In this document: positions 37,245 through 45,738 of the stretch, in pieces | Layout: the number at the start of each line of letters is the position of its first letter | How positions within the stretch are numbered: the first letter of the stretch is position 1 | NCBI GenBank assembly: GCA_029256085.1 | Contig: JAQSYP010000007.1 | Span: 1-64,000 of the forward strand | Source: Caryophanales bacterium | GTDB lineage: Bacteria; Bacillota; Bacilli; CAJFEE01 | Reading direction: 5' to 3' | DNA length: 64,000 bases | The notes under the pieces: generated by a model | What the model was told of the DNA's origin: nothing | What the model saw: only the letters and a program-made list of their open reading frames with translations | Database searches by the model: none | Made by a program: the position numbers and the translations under genes

Positions 37245-38456
37245 ATGAATATTGTTGAAAAAGAAGCACAAATTGTCAAAAAAAGTTTAAATGTCGATAA
37301 TACAATTTTAAAGGCATTAATAAAATGCTTACCAGTTGGAATTTTTATTATTGATAGTAATGGAAAACTATTAGAAGTAAATTCATTAGTTTACAATATT
37401 TGGGGTGAATTTCAAGGAATTGAAAATATTCAGCAAGCTGACAAGTTTCAAGGTTGGAACTCTTCATCTGGTGAATTAATTTGCGGAAATGATTGGGCAT
37501 TAGTACGTGCTCTACATGGAGAAATTAGCTACGGGGAAGTTATAGATATTCTAAGATTTGATGGTAGAAAAGCGACAATATTAAATTCTGCAGCACCTAT
37601 TCTTGATGATAAAAATAATATTATTGGAGCAGTTGCAACAATATCAGATATTACAAAGATTCGCGATTTAGAAAAAGAGCTTATCCAACATAAGGAAATA
37701 CTAAAAAATTTAATAGAAATGAAAACTCATAAATTAATAAACATAAATGAGAAGCTAAGTAGAAAGATAACTATTAATGAACAATTAACAGATAAATTAA
37801 GACATATGGAACAATTAAACCTTATTGGGCAAGTTGCAGCAGGTCTTGGCCATGAAATAAGAAACCCTCTAACAACTGTAAGAGGCTTTTTGCAAATTTT
37901 CCAAGAAGATAATAACTTCCAAAATTATCACCCAATTTTTTCAACAATGATTTCCGAACTAGATCGTGCAAACTCAATTATTTCAGAATTTCTTAGTCTT
38001 GCACGCGTTAAAGAAGTTAATAAAGCTATGGTAAACCTTAACGAAATACTATCTGAGCTTTCCCCTCTTATACAAGCTCATGCACATATAACTTCAAAGA
38101 ATCTAGAGGTAATACTCGAGGATAATCTTAAGGATTTATATATCGATGAAAATGAAATAAGACAATTAATTTTAAATTTATGTAATAATGGCATTGAAGC
38201 AATGGGTCCTAATAAAACAATTACTCTTCATACTTACACTGAGAATAATCAAGTGATTCTTAAAGTTAAAGATGAAGGTTCTGGAATACCCAAAAATATA
38301 TTAGATAATATTGGCAAGCCTTTTTTAACAACAAAAGAAAATGGAACTGGACTAGGTCTTGCGACTTGCTTTAGTATTGCTGATAGAAATAATGCTCAAA
38401 TAAACATTGAAACGAACTCACTTGGCACATCCATATTAGTGTGTTTTGAAGAATAA
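37245..38456 (+). CDS. PAS-domain sensor histidine kinase
   Basis: 403 aa, cytoplasmic. PAS domain ~20-145 (LPVGIFIIDSNGKLLEVN), coiled coil ~145-200, phosphoacceptor motif GLGHEIRNPLTTVRGFLQIF (H box), then the ATPase domain with NLCNNGIEAM (N box), DEGSGIPKNI (G1) and ENGTGLGLAT (G2). Close in kind to Bacillus sporulation-phosphorelay kinases (KinA/KinE type), with no response regulator nearby. AGGGGTA precedes the ATG. Confidence 0.9.
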   Translation: MNIVEKEAQIVKKSLNVDNTILKALIKCLPVGIFIIDSNGKLLEVNSLVYNIWGEFQGIENIQQADKFQGWNSSSGELICGNDWALVRALHGEISYGEVIDILRFDGRKATILNSAAPILDDKNNIIGAVATISDITKIRDLEKELIQHKEILKNLIEMKTHKLININEKLSRKITINEQLTDKLRHMEQLNLIGQVAAGLGHEIRNPLTTVRGFLQIFQEDNNFQNYHPIFSTMISELDRANSIISEFLSLARVKEVNKAMVNLNEILSELSPLIQAHAHITSKNLEVILEDNLKDLYIDENEIRQLILNLCNNGIEAMGPNKTITLHTYTENNQVILKVKDEGSGIPKNILDNIGKPFLTTKENGTGLGLATCFSIADRNNAQINIETNSLGTSILVCFEE

Positions 38457-38488
38457 ACATAATGTATTCAAACATTAAAGTATAAAAT

Positions 38489-38528
38489 AGACTTATAATC
38501 TCATAGATATGAGATTATAAGTTTTTTT
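38489..38528 (+). terminator. Terminator of the PAS kinase gene
   Basis: CTTATAATCTCATA and TATGAGATTATAAG pair almost perfectly, followed by TTTTTTT. Confidence 0.92.
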
Positions 38529-38629
38529 GTATTCGTATAAACATACATTCTCTTAAAATGTAATTATTACAAATAATCAGAAATATAATGTATAATAAAA
38601 AATATAATTATTATTAGGAGTATATTCTT

Positions 38630-39721
38630 ATGTTATTTAATGTTGAGAAAATATTAAAACTTATTTGGCTTTTTGTTATTATATGTACTACATCATTAAT
38701 TACATTTTATAAATTAACTGGTATAGAGTTTGATTCTACTTTTTATATATTATTATTTACGTTTTTATTTTCTTACTTACCATTTACTATTCAATATAAA
38801 AAATTTCATGTAAAACAGCAGCAAGAACTTTTAGTTATTAATGGTTGTATTGCTACTTTAATCGTTGCTATGGTTTTACCTCTTCCTAGCCACGCATTTT
38901 TATATTTTATACCTGTACTGTCAATATTAATTCAAAACAACAAAATATTTTATATAATTAATTCTGTGGTACTAATCTCATATATGACAAGTGATTTTAA
39001 TAGTTATATAGAAATGTTTAGTCAAACTGCGGTTTTCATTTGTTTTATTATTTTAGTTAGATACGTCGGTGGACTTATTTTTTCAAGTATGAGAAGAAAT
39101 TTTTACTTTCGAAAAATGATCAATGCACTAGTTTTTGCAATTGAAACTAAAGACGTTTATACGCGTGGTCATTCACTTCGAGTAGCTGAATACACATATA
39201 TTCTAGGTAAGCATTATAACGCATTTGGTGGAAAATTAGATCTTGATACTTTAAAAATAGGTGCAATGCTTCATGATATTGGAAAAGTTCATATTCCTGA
39301 TCATATTATTACTAAGGAAGGTCCACTAAGTCTCGAAGAATATTCAGAAATAAAAATCCATCCAGAATATGGTGCAGAAATTGCAAGAGATTTTGACTAT
39401 CCATCAGAAATTATCGGCGACATTTTATATCATCATGAACGTTATGATGGAAAAGGCTATCCGTATGGACTAACTGGTAATGAGATTCCAATTACCGCTA
39501 GGATTATTGCAATAGCTGATACCTTTGATGCAATTACAAGTAATAGATCTTATCGAACTGCTTTTTCTATAGATAAAGCGAACAGTATCATTGCAGAAAA
39601 TTTCGGAACTCAGTTCGACCCTAGTTTGAAGGAAGTTTATATGTCAGCATTTCCTGAATTAAGTAAAAAGAAAGTTAAATTTGAGAGTAGTAATTATTTA
39701 GAAGAGCGTCGAGCTATATAG
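38630..39721 (+). CDS. Membrane HD-GYP phosphodiesterase, copy 1
   Basis: 363 aa. Five to six N-terminal membrane segments (~10-155), then an HD-GYP domain: RGHSLRVAEYTYILG, MLHDIGKVHIPD, HPEYGAEI, HHERYDGKGYP (GYP intact), ADTFDAITSNRSYR, FGTQFDP. The domain usually cleaves cyclic di-GMP. It is paralogous to the next gene (same length and topology). AGGAG precedes the ATG; a terminator separates the two. Confidence 0.9.
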   Translation: MLFNVEKILKLIWLFVIICTTSLITFYKLTGIEFDSTFYILLFTFLFSYLPFTIQYKKFHVKQQQELLVINGCIATLIVAMVLPLPSHAFLYFIPVLSILIQNNKIFYIINSVVLISYMTSDFNSYIEMFSQTAVFICFIILVRYVGGLIFSSMRRNFYFRKMINALVFAIETKDVYTRGHSLRVAEYTYILGKHYNAFGGKLDLDTLKIGAMLHDIGKVHIPDHIITKEGPLSLEEYSEIKIHPEYGAEIARDFDYPSEIIGDILYHHERYDGKGYPYGLTGNEIPITARIIAIADTFDAITSNRSYRTAFSIDKANSIIAENFGTQFDPSLKEVYMSAFPELSKKKVKFESSNYLEERRAI

Positions 39722-39729
39722 AGATTAAC

Positions 39730-39769
39730 GCCGTATAAAACTATTTTTGTTTTATACGGCTATTTTTTT
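39730..39769 (+). terminator. Terminator between the HD-GYP paralogs
   Basis: GCCGTATAAAAC and GTTTTATACGGC form a 12-bp stem around TATTTTT, followed by TATTTTTTT. Confidence 0.95.
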
Positions 39770-39869
39770 GAATATTTTGTCAGGTTTTGTAACAAAATGT
39801 TCAAATTCGTCCCCAAAACCTTAATTTATATTGTATAATAAATTAAGAAAATTCTGGGGAGTAACGCAT

Positions 39870-40958
39870 ATGATGAAATTTGATATAAGTCGAATGTTAA
39901 GAATGCTATGGTTTTTTGTCTTCGTTGCTTCATTCTCATTAATATTTATATATAAATATTTTAATTTTAATATAGATGCCACATTTTACAAGTTGTTGAT
40001 AACTTTTATCACCGGCTATATCCCTTTCACTTTATGTTACAAATTCATTCCTCAACACCTACAGCAGGAAATTCTTGTCATCAACGCATGTATTGTTACC
40101 TTAATTGTTTCAATTATAATTCCATTTGCTAATCATTTCTTTCTTTTCTTCATACCTGTTTTGTCACTTTTAGTTCAATGTAGAACTTGTTTTTATATTT
40201 TAAATACAGTTGTTTTATTCTTTTTCGTTACATTTGAGTCGCATAATTTTGTAACAGTAATTATAGAGTTTTCGGTATTTATTTGTTTTATAATTCTTGT
40301 ACGCTATGTTGGAGAAATCATTTTCACAAGCATTCAAAGAAATTTTCACTTTAAAAAAATGATTGATGCTCTCATATTCGCAATTGAGACGAAAGATAGA
40401 TATACTCGAGGACATTCATTACGTGTAGCAGAATATGCTATTATTCTCGGGGAGTATTATATTTTCCTGGGTGGTAAAGTTGATTTAGAGAAGTTGAAAA
40501 TAAGTGCCCTACTGCACGATGTAGGTAAAGTGTATATTCCTGATAATATATTAACAAAAAATGGCCCTTTAACGATTTCAGAATATAGTACGATTAAACA
40601 TCACCCTAAATATGGTGCCGATATAATCAAGGGCTTTGACTATTCAGAAGATATCATTAGCGATATTCTTCACCACCATGAAAGATATGATGGAAAAGGT
40701 TATCCAGATGGATTAGTTGGCGAGGATATCCCAATAAACTCTCGGATACTTGCCATTGTTGATACGTTTGATGCCCTTACTAGCAATAGATCGTATCGAA
40801 ATGCCTTTTCAAAAGAGGAAGCAAAAAAGATTATTTTAGATAACTTTGGCACACAATTTGACCCTAATTTGAGACGAAGCTTTGAATTCGCGTATCCGGT
40901 ATTAGCAGAAAATAAAAGTAGCTATGATCTAAAAACTTTTGTAGAAGAAATAATCTAA
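39870..40958 (+). CDS. Membrane HD-GYP phosphodiesterase, copy 2
   Basis: 362 aa from ATG at 39870, chosen because GGGGAG lies 8 bases upstream. Same plan as copy 1, with alignable membrane helices (LVIN/VINACIVTLIV, FFIPVLSLLVQ) and HD-GYP motifs LLHDVGKVYIPD, HHERYDGKGYP, VDTFDALTSNRSYR. All metal ligands are intact. The two probably arose by tandem duplication and later diverged. Its TAA stop abuts repeat copy A. Confidence 0.9.
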   Translation: MMKFDISRMLRMLWFFVFVASFSLIFIYKYFNFNIDATFYKLLITFITGYIPFTLCYKFIPQHLQQEILVINACIVTLIVSIIIPFANHFFLFFIPVLSLLVQCRTCFYILNTVVLFFFVTFESHNFVTVIIEFSVFICFIILVRYVGEIIFTSIQRNFHFKKMIDALIFAIETKDRYTRGHSLRVAEYAIILGEYYIFLGGKVDLEKLKISALLHDVGKVYIPDNILTKNGPLTISEYSTIKHHPKYGADIIKGFDYSEDIISDILHHHERYDGKGYPDGLVGEDIPINSRILAIVDTFDALTSNRSYRNAFSKEEAKKIILDNFGTQFDPNLRRSFEFAYPVLAENKSSYDLKTFVEEII

Positions 40959-41063
40959 AGAAAACTCGGCGATTGCCGAGCCTTAAGGGCGACGGCAGAG
41001 CCGTAGTTGCACTTATGCGTTAGGAAAGTATGAACAGAAGTTTATACTTTCCTTATAGCTAAA
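40957..41063 (+). repeat. Three-hairpin intergenic repeat, copy A (~107 bp)
   Basis: In order: hairpin 1 CTCGGC-GATT-GCCGAG, hairpin 2 ACGGC-AGA-GCCGT, then GTTGCACTTATGCGTTA, and hairpin 3 GGAAAGTAT..ATACTTTCC, ending TTATAGCTAAA. It starts at the stop codon of the upstream gene. Nearly identical to copies B and C. Confidence 0.93.
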
Positions 41064-41069
41064 TCAAAA

Positions 41070-41096
41070 CAAGGCAGCCTAATTGGCTGCCTTATT
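41070..41096 (-). terminator. Terminator of the three-PAS kinase
   Basis: AAGGCAGCC and GGCTGCCTT pair around TAATT; it includes the TAG/TAA region at the kinase gene's end on the minus strand. Confidence 0.85.
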
Positions 41097-42891
41097 TAGT
41101 ACCTTTAATCGGTAAAGTCACTGTAATGTGTGTACCTACATCTTTTTCACTTGAAACATGAATGTTACCTTTGTGATTTTCAATAATACTTTTACTTACC
41201 ATATATCCAAGTCCAGTACCATTTTGCTTACTAGTGTGAAAAGGTTGACCTAATTTTTCTGAAAATTCCTTAGACATCCCGCATCCATTATCAATAAATT
41301 CTATAATATATTTATTATTTTCTAAAATAGAACTTCTGACTACCAACCTTCCACCATTTGGCATCGCATCTATTGAATTTTTTATAAAGTTTATAAAAAC
41401 CTGCTTAAGTTGATTTTCATCGCATTGCAAATAAATATCGTTAGAGTCAAGATCATTAATAATCTCAATACTATTCATATTTGCAAGTGCCGTTAGAAGT
41501 GTAACAACATGATCTATTGTTTTATATATATTAGTTTTTTCAAATTTAATTTCTTGTGGTTTTGCGAGTACTAGAAGCTCATTTAAGATTAGCTCCATTC
41601 TCTCAATTTCTGACTCAACTATTTCATAATACATTTCATTAAATGAGCCTTTTTTCATTAATTGAATAAATCCTTTAATCGCTGTAACAGGGTTTCTTAT
41701 TTCATGAGCGATTCCAGCTGCCAATTGTCCTGCAACAGTTAATTTTTCCGCTTCAAGAAATATTTGTGCTGCCCTTTTTTTTTCTGTTATATCTCTAAGA
41801 CTTATTGCAAACCCATTATCAAAATTTAAATTATCTTTAATTGAAAAAATGGATAAAATTACATCAATCAGGGTACCATCTTTTCTTATTCTTTTAGTTT
41901 CAAAATCATGAGTTTTTTTGCCTGATAAAGCATTGTCAATCATAACCTGAGCTTCTGGTTTATATTCAAGTGGAATATATGGTGTGTCTATCAATTTCTT
42001 ACCAATAAAGTCGTCTGCAGTCCAACCAAGAAACTTATTTAGAGCATTATTTACTTTAGTTACTACCCCTTGATTATCAACAATAATTATTGGGTCATTA
42101 TTAAATTCAATAAAAGATTCAAGTTGAGCATGGATAAATTTCTCATCTGATATATCTCTTACTAAGCCTGCTAAAGCAACTATATCTTTATCATCATTAA
42201 AAATTGGTGACATGTTAATTGATACTGTTATCAGCTTTCCGTCTTTTCTTTGTTTAATAGTTTCAAAATCTTTAATATATACACCTTTTTTAGTTTCCTC
42301 AATAAGAAATTTTGCATGATGCATTGTAAAGCTCGGCGTTACTGGAAGTACCTTGTTTTTTACTTCATACTCCTTATACCCAAATATATCCTCGAATGCT
42401 CGGTTAACTTGAATTACTTTGCCTTCTAAGTCAAAAATCGCAATACCCTCAGACGCAAAATCATAAAAAGATTTGAGAATTTTATTTTCATCTAAGTATT
42501 CATTGTAATGAGTTATGTCTACAATTTGAGCAATCGTACAGTAAGACGAATCATTATACCCCTTAACTTTTGTTACATATAATAAAGCCCAAACAATTTG
42601 GCCATTTTTATGAATGTATCTCTTTTTTATATGATAAGATTTCACAAACCCATTAATTAATCCGTATCTAATTTCCTCATTACTTTTTATATCACTTGGA
42701 TAAGTAATATCTGCATAATTTATATTTTTAAGCTCATTTTCTGTATATCCTATAAACTTGGAAAACGAGCGATTAGTTCTAATAATATTACCTTTTTTAT
42801 CAGCAAGTACCATGCCAATATCAGTATTGTTAAATAGATTTACAAAAATATCAGAATCAATCATGTTATTTTCAATCATGTATTTTTTCAT
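41092..42891 (-). CDS. Multi-PAS sensor histidine kinase
   Basis: 599 aa, no membrane segments. Three PAS domains (about 12-130, 135-255, 262-375; e.g. VLADKKGNIIRTNRSFSKFIGY, IFDLEGKVIQVNRAFEDIFGY, IVDNQGVVTKVNNALNKFLGW). H box AAGIAHEIRNPVTAIKGF; N box NFIKNSIDAM; G boxes DNGCGMS and QNGTGLGYMV. It resembles KinA/KinE-type sporulation kinases that feed Spo0F. The signal is unknown. The start follows AGGATAGGGA. Confidence 0.9.
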   Translation of the reverse strand: MKKYMIENNMIDSDIFVNLFNNTDIGMVLADKKGNIIRTNRSFSKFIGYTENELKNINYADITYPSDIKSNEEIRYGLINGFVKSYHIKKRYIHKNGQIVWALLYVTKVKGYNDSSYCTIAQIVDITHYNEYLDENKILKSFYDFASEGIAIFDLEGKVIQVNRAFEDIFGYKEYEVKNKVLPVTPSFTMHHAKFLIEETKKGVYIKDFETIKQRKDGKLITVSINMSPIFNDDKDIVALAGLVRDISDEKFIHAQLESFIEFNNDPIIIVDNQGVVTKVNNALNKFLGWTADDFIGKKLIDTPYIPLEYKPEAQVMIDNALSGKKTHDFETKRIRKDGTLIDVILSIFSIKDNLNFDNGFAISLRDITEKKRAAQIFLEAEKLTVAGQLAAGIAHEIRNPVTAIKGFIQLMKKGSFNEMYYEIVESEIERMELILNELLVLAKPQEIKFEKTNIYKTIDHVVTLLTALANMNSIEIINDLDSNDIYLQCDENQLKQVFINFIKNSIDAMPNGGRLVVRSSILENNKYIIEFIDNGCGMSKEFSEKLGQPFHTSKQNGTGLGYMVSKSIIENHKGNIHVSSEKDVGTHITVTLPIKGTK

Positions 42892-42963
42892 TATTTTTCC
42901 CTATCCTGGTAGTATTTTCCAATAATCTAAGTATATCACGGAATTTAATACAGTAAATAAATA

Positions 42964-42992
42964 AAACCTACCTGATTTCTAGGTAGGTTTTT
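42964..42992 (-). terminator. Terminator of the YetF-like gene
   Basis: AAACCTACCT and AGGTAGGTTT pair around GATTTCT, beside the stop at 43001 on the minus strand. Confidence 0.85.
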
Positions 42993-43000
42993 GATATTGA

Positions 43001-43414
43001 CTATTGTAGTTGTTTCGGTGGTTCAACTGCATGTTTATTATGTATAATCTCTTCAAAATTGTTATTCTGAGGTTTTATATCTTTTTTGTTGCTTGAAATT
43101 GAATTACTCATAAAATAACCTTTTAATTGTTGCATTTCATATAACAACTCGTTGAATTCTTGCTTAGTTGCAGGTTGCTTTTCTGGTTTTAATATGTATC
43201 CTAGTTGTCCGTTAGGTTCTAGTGTTGCATATTGAATATCTTCAATACTCGAAATACTGTTTTGGCGGAGTCTCACCTCAAGTAAATCTACTGTAAGTCT
43301 TAGTTTTTTTAAAATTTTTTCATTTTGAGAAATCGACTTACGCCCTGATATCCTTAGCAAGATAGTTCCTCCTAAAACTACTATTCCTGCTTTCCACAAT
43401 AAATCCCAATCCAT
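43001..43414 (-). CDS. YetF/DUF421-like protein with a large internal deletion
   Basis: 137 aa. The N terminus (DWDLLWKAGIVVLGGTILLRISGRKSISQ) matches the start of YetF-family proteins, and from NEKILKKLRLTVDLLEVRLRQ through YATLEPNGQLGYILK it matches their cytoplasmic C-domain. The ~75 residues that normally lie between (two membrane helices and the first strand) are missing at residue ~30. The frame is kept. Family proteins are ~220 aa membrane proteins of unclear role in spores. No clear ribosome site is seen, so it may be a decaying gene; it could also be expressed as a one-helix form. Confidence 0.7.
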   Translation of the reverse strand: MDWDLLWKAGIVVLGGTILLRISGRKSISQNEKILKKLRLTVDLLEVRLRQNSISSIEDIQYATLEPNGQLGYILKPEKQPATKQEFNELLYEMQQLKGYFMSNSISSNKKDIKPQNNNFEEIIHNKHAVEPPKQLQ

Positions 43415-43579
43415 TTAAAACATCATTTCTATATAAACTCTAGAAATATTGTTTGTTAATGTATTATTAAGTATTACAATATGATCGAAACGAGTAAATA
43501 AGATTCACTCAACTATTACAAGCAGTCCTCCTACAGTATTATGGTTAATAAATTTTTGGAGTAAAAGGATGGGATATAT

Positions 43580-44101
43580 ATGATTCTTAAATCAATTGAT
43601 TTAAGTTTGATGTCTGAACATATGAATGTTCATAAAGGACAAGTGGAAAAGTTAGCTAATTATTATTGTGCTGCTAAAGATATGGAATTAAAAGAAATTA
43701 TATATAACCAATACTTAATTATGAAAAATCATGTGAAAGTCATGTTATTACTTATGGATCCTAATCAGAATGAAAGTATAACTTCTGAAATGTTAAAAAA
43801 AGTAGTTCCAACCGAGATTCCTTGCCAAAGCTTAAGCATTCAAATGTCAGAACAAGCTATTGCTACTGAAGGAAAAAATACTGCTAAAACTATGGCACAC
43901 GATAATTTTGCTTCAGCACTAATGATGAAGGCTAATAACGTTAGAGATATTCATATTCACATGGCTCTACAGCAAGTAATGATACAAGAGAGATACAACA
44001 AATTTACTGAGAAGAAGAAGTATGAGATGGCACCAACTACTACAATGCAAACACAAGTTGAAACAATGCAAAACTTTAAGAAAATGTATAATATTGAATA
44101 A
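43580..44101 (+). CDS. CotF-like spore coat protein
   Basis: 173 aa, mostly helical with many Met and Gln. A four-helix, ferritin-like pattern (SLMSEHMNVHKGQVEKLANYYCAAKD, YNQYLIMKNHVKVMLLLMD, IHIHMALQQVMIQERYNKF) is typical of coat F-domain proteins. The match is by pattern, not by a signature motif. AAAGGATGGG upstream. Its TAA stop abuts repeat copy B. Confidence 0.65.
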   Translation: MILKSIDLSLMSEHMNVHKGQVEKLANYYCAAKDMELKEIIYNQYLIMKNHVKVMLLLMDPNQNESITSEMLKKVVPTEIPCQSLSIQMSEQAIATEGKNTAKTMAHDNFASALMMKANNVRDIHIHMALQQVMIQERYNKFTEKKKYEMAPTTTMQTQVETMQNFKKMYNIE

Positions 44102-44211
44102 AGAAAACTCGGCGATTGCCGAGCCTTAAGGGCGACGGCAAAGCCGTAGTTGCACTTATGCGTTAGGAAAGTATGAACTGCGCAGAAGTTTATACTTTCC
44201 TTATAGCTAAA
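44099..44211 (+). repeat. Three-hairpin intergenic repeat, copy B (~112 bp)
   Basis: Same element as copy A with hairpin 2 reading ACGGCAAAGCCGT. Hairpin 3 is longer: GGAAAGTATgAACT and AGTTtATACTTTCC around GCGCAGA. It starts within the stop codon of the CotF-like gene. Confidence 0.93.
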
Positions 44212-44212
44212 A

Positions 44213-44248
44213 AAATGTCGCCATGCATAATTGCCTGGCGACATTTTC
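44213..44248 (-). terminator. Terminator of the CZB chemoreceptor
   Basis: AAATGTCGCCA and TGGCGACATTT pair around TGCATAATTGCC; it serves the minus-strand gene ending at 44261. Confidence 0.9.
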
Positions 44249-44260
44249 TTATATTTATAA

Positions 44261-45547
44261 CTATTTTAGAATCTTACCTAAATTTCCTAGTAGCTTAACA
44301 ACTTTATTTGAGTTAGCTTCTATTTCTGTTAAAAGTTTTTCTGCAAGAGCTATATTTCCACTATTATATGCTTGAATTGCTTCTCTAGCTTGCTCGTGAA
44401 TCTTAGAGTGCGGACCTTCTAATTCTGATAATGCAAGTTGCAAATTACTATCACCCTCTAATGTACTTACCCACTTACCAAGTCGACATTCTTTATGGTT
44501 TACAACCGCTTGGCTATCAAATTGAACATAGCCTAGAATCATATTATATACTCGCCATTTCCACATTAAATGGTCTGTAATAATTAATTCGATCAAAGAA
44601 TTGTTGTCAACTTTCTCTATTTTGTCTAATACACTTAATCTTATTTTATCTATTTTTTGTGAGATTTCAAAAAAAGCATTTCCAGTGCGATTCGTTTCAT
44701 CTCTTAGGTTAATTGACTTTTCATTAACAATCATTAAATTTGATGACATTTCCTGTGATGCTGCGGTTTGTTCCTCTACATTTGCTGAGATTTCTGAAAA
44801 ACAATAGTTAACCATTTCCATTGAGTTTTCTATCCCTTTAATACTAGAAGTTGCCTCATGAATTGATGTTTTTGAACTATTAAATGAATGGATTACATCA
44901 TCAAAAGCTCTAGAAGTGTCAATAATTTTTGAATTTAGCGAGCTAACTGTATTTTGTATAAAATCAACTTGTTGTTTTGAACTATCAGATAATTTTTTAA
45001 TTTCACTAGCAACAACTGCAAATCCTCTACCTTGCTCACCAGCTCTAGCAGCCTCAATAGACGCATTGATAGCAATTAAGTTTGTTTGATCGGCTACAGC
45101 TTTAATAACATTTACCATTTCAAAAATCTTTTCTGTTTCGTTTGTTACCGATACCATTATCTTTTTAATTTCATCCATCTTATCAATATTTTTTTCCAAT
45201 TGAACAAAAGTAGTATCAATATTATGTAGACTACCTTGAGTATCATTTATACTTTTAGTAGTTGTTTCAGCAGATTTATTAACAAAACCGGATATATCTT
45301 CTGCTGTTGCAGTCATTTCTTGACTACTTGCAGCAACTCCATCTACCATTTTCGTTTGTTCATTTACATCTATAATCATATCTTTTACATAATTTAACCT
45401 AGTGATATATTGCAATAATTCATTAACTTGTATAAGAGCCTCAGTTGAGCAACCATTCTGGATAGTTAATTTTTCTTGTAACTTCTGTACTTCATCATTA
45501 CATAAATTATCTTCTATTACATTTTCTGTCTTTTTACTCCAGAACAT
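44261..45547 (-). CDS. Cytosolic methyl-accepting protein with C-terminal CZB domain
   Basis: 428 aa from ATG at 45547 (GGGAGAG 6 bases upstream). No membrane segments. A coiled coil and a signalling domain with the tip [28 protein letters not shown] (in parts). The C-terminal ~120 residues are a CZB zinc-binding domain: [21 protein letters not shown] and [13 protein letters not shown] provide the His-Cys-His ligands. In other bacteria CZB receptors sense zinc or hypochlorous acid through the Zn-bound Cys. Monocistronic. Confidence 0.9.
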   Translation of the reverse strand: MFWSKKTENVIEDNLCNDEVQKLQEKLTIQNGCSTEALIQVNELLQYITRLNYVKDMIIDVNEQTKMVDGVAASSQEMTATAEDISGFVNKSAETTTKSINDTQGSLHNIDTTFVQLEKNIDKMDEIKKIMVSVTNETEKIFEMVNVIKAVADQTNLIAINASIEAARAGEQGRGFAVVASEIKKLSDSSKQQVDFIQNTVSSLNSKIIDTSRAFDDVIHSFNSSKTSIHEATSSIKGIENSMEMVNYCFSEISANVEEQTAASQEMSSNLMIVNEKSINLRDETNRTGNAFFEISQKIDKIRLSVLDKIEKVDNNSLIELIITDHLMWKWRVYNMILGYVQFDSQAVVNHKECRLGKWVSTLEGDSNLQLALSELEGPHSKIHEQAREAIQAYNSGNIALAEKLLTEIEANSNKVVKLLGNLGKILK

Positions 45548-45683
45548 AATTTTCTCTCCCATTTTTTATATATATTTTTTACAAAATCAGACAATTTTTT
45601 ATTATATATTAATAGTAATATTTTATGTAATGACACTTCAATGTTTTTTTCGACAATATTATGGAGATTAAAAGACAAAAAAA

Positions 45684-45710
45684 CACACATAGACGTGTTT
45701 AATCTATGTG
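45684..45710 (-). terminator. Probable terminator of the TetR-MMPL operon
   Basis: CACATAGA and TCTATGTG pair around CGTGTTTAA; the poly-A run on the plus strand reads as a T-run on the minus strand. Confidence 0.8.
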
Positions 45711-45738
45711 CTCAGTTTGTTTAAAAAGTATTAAATAT

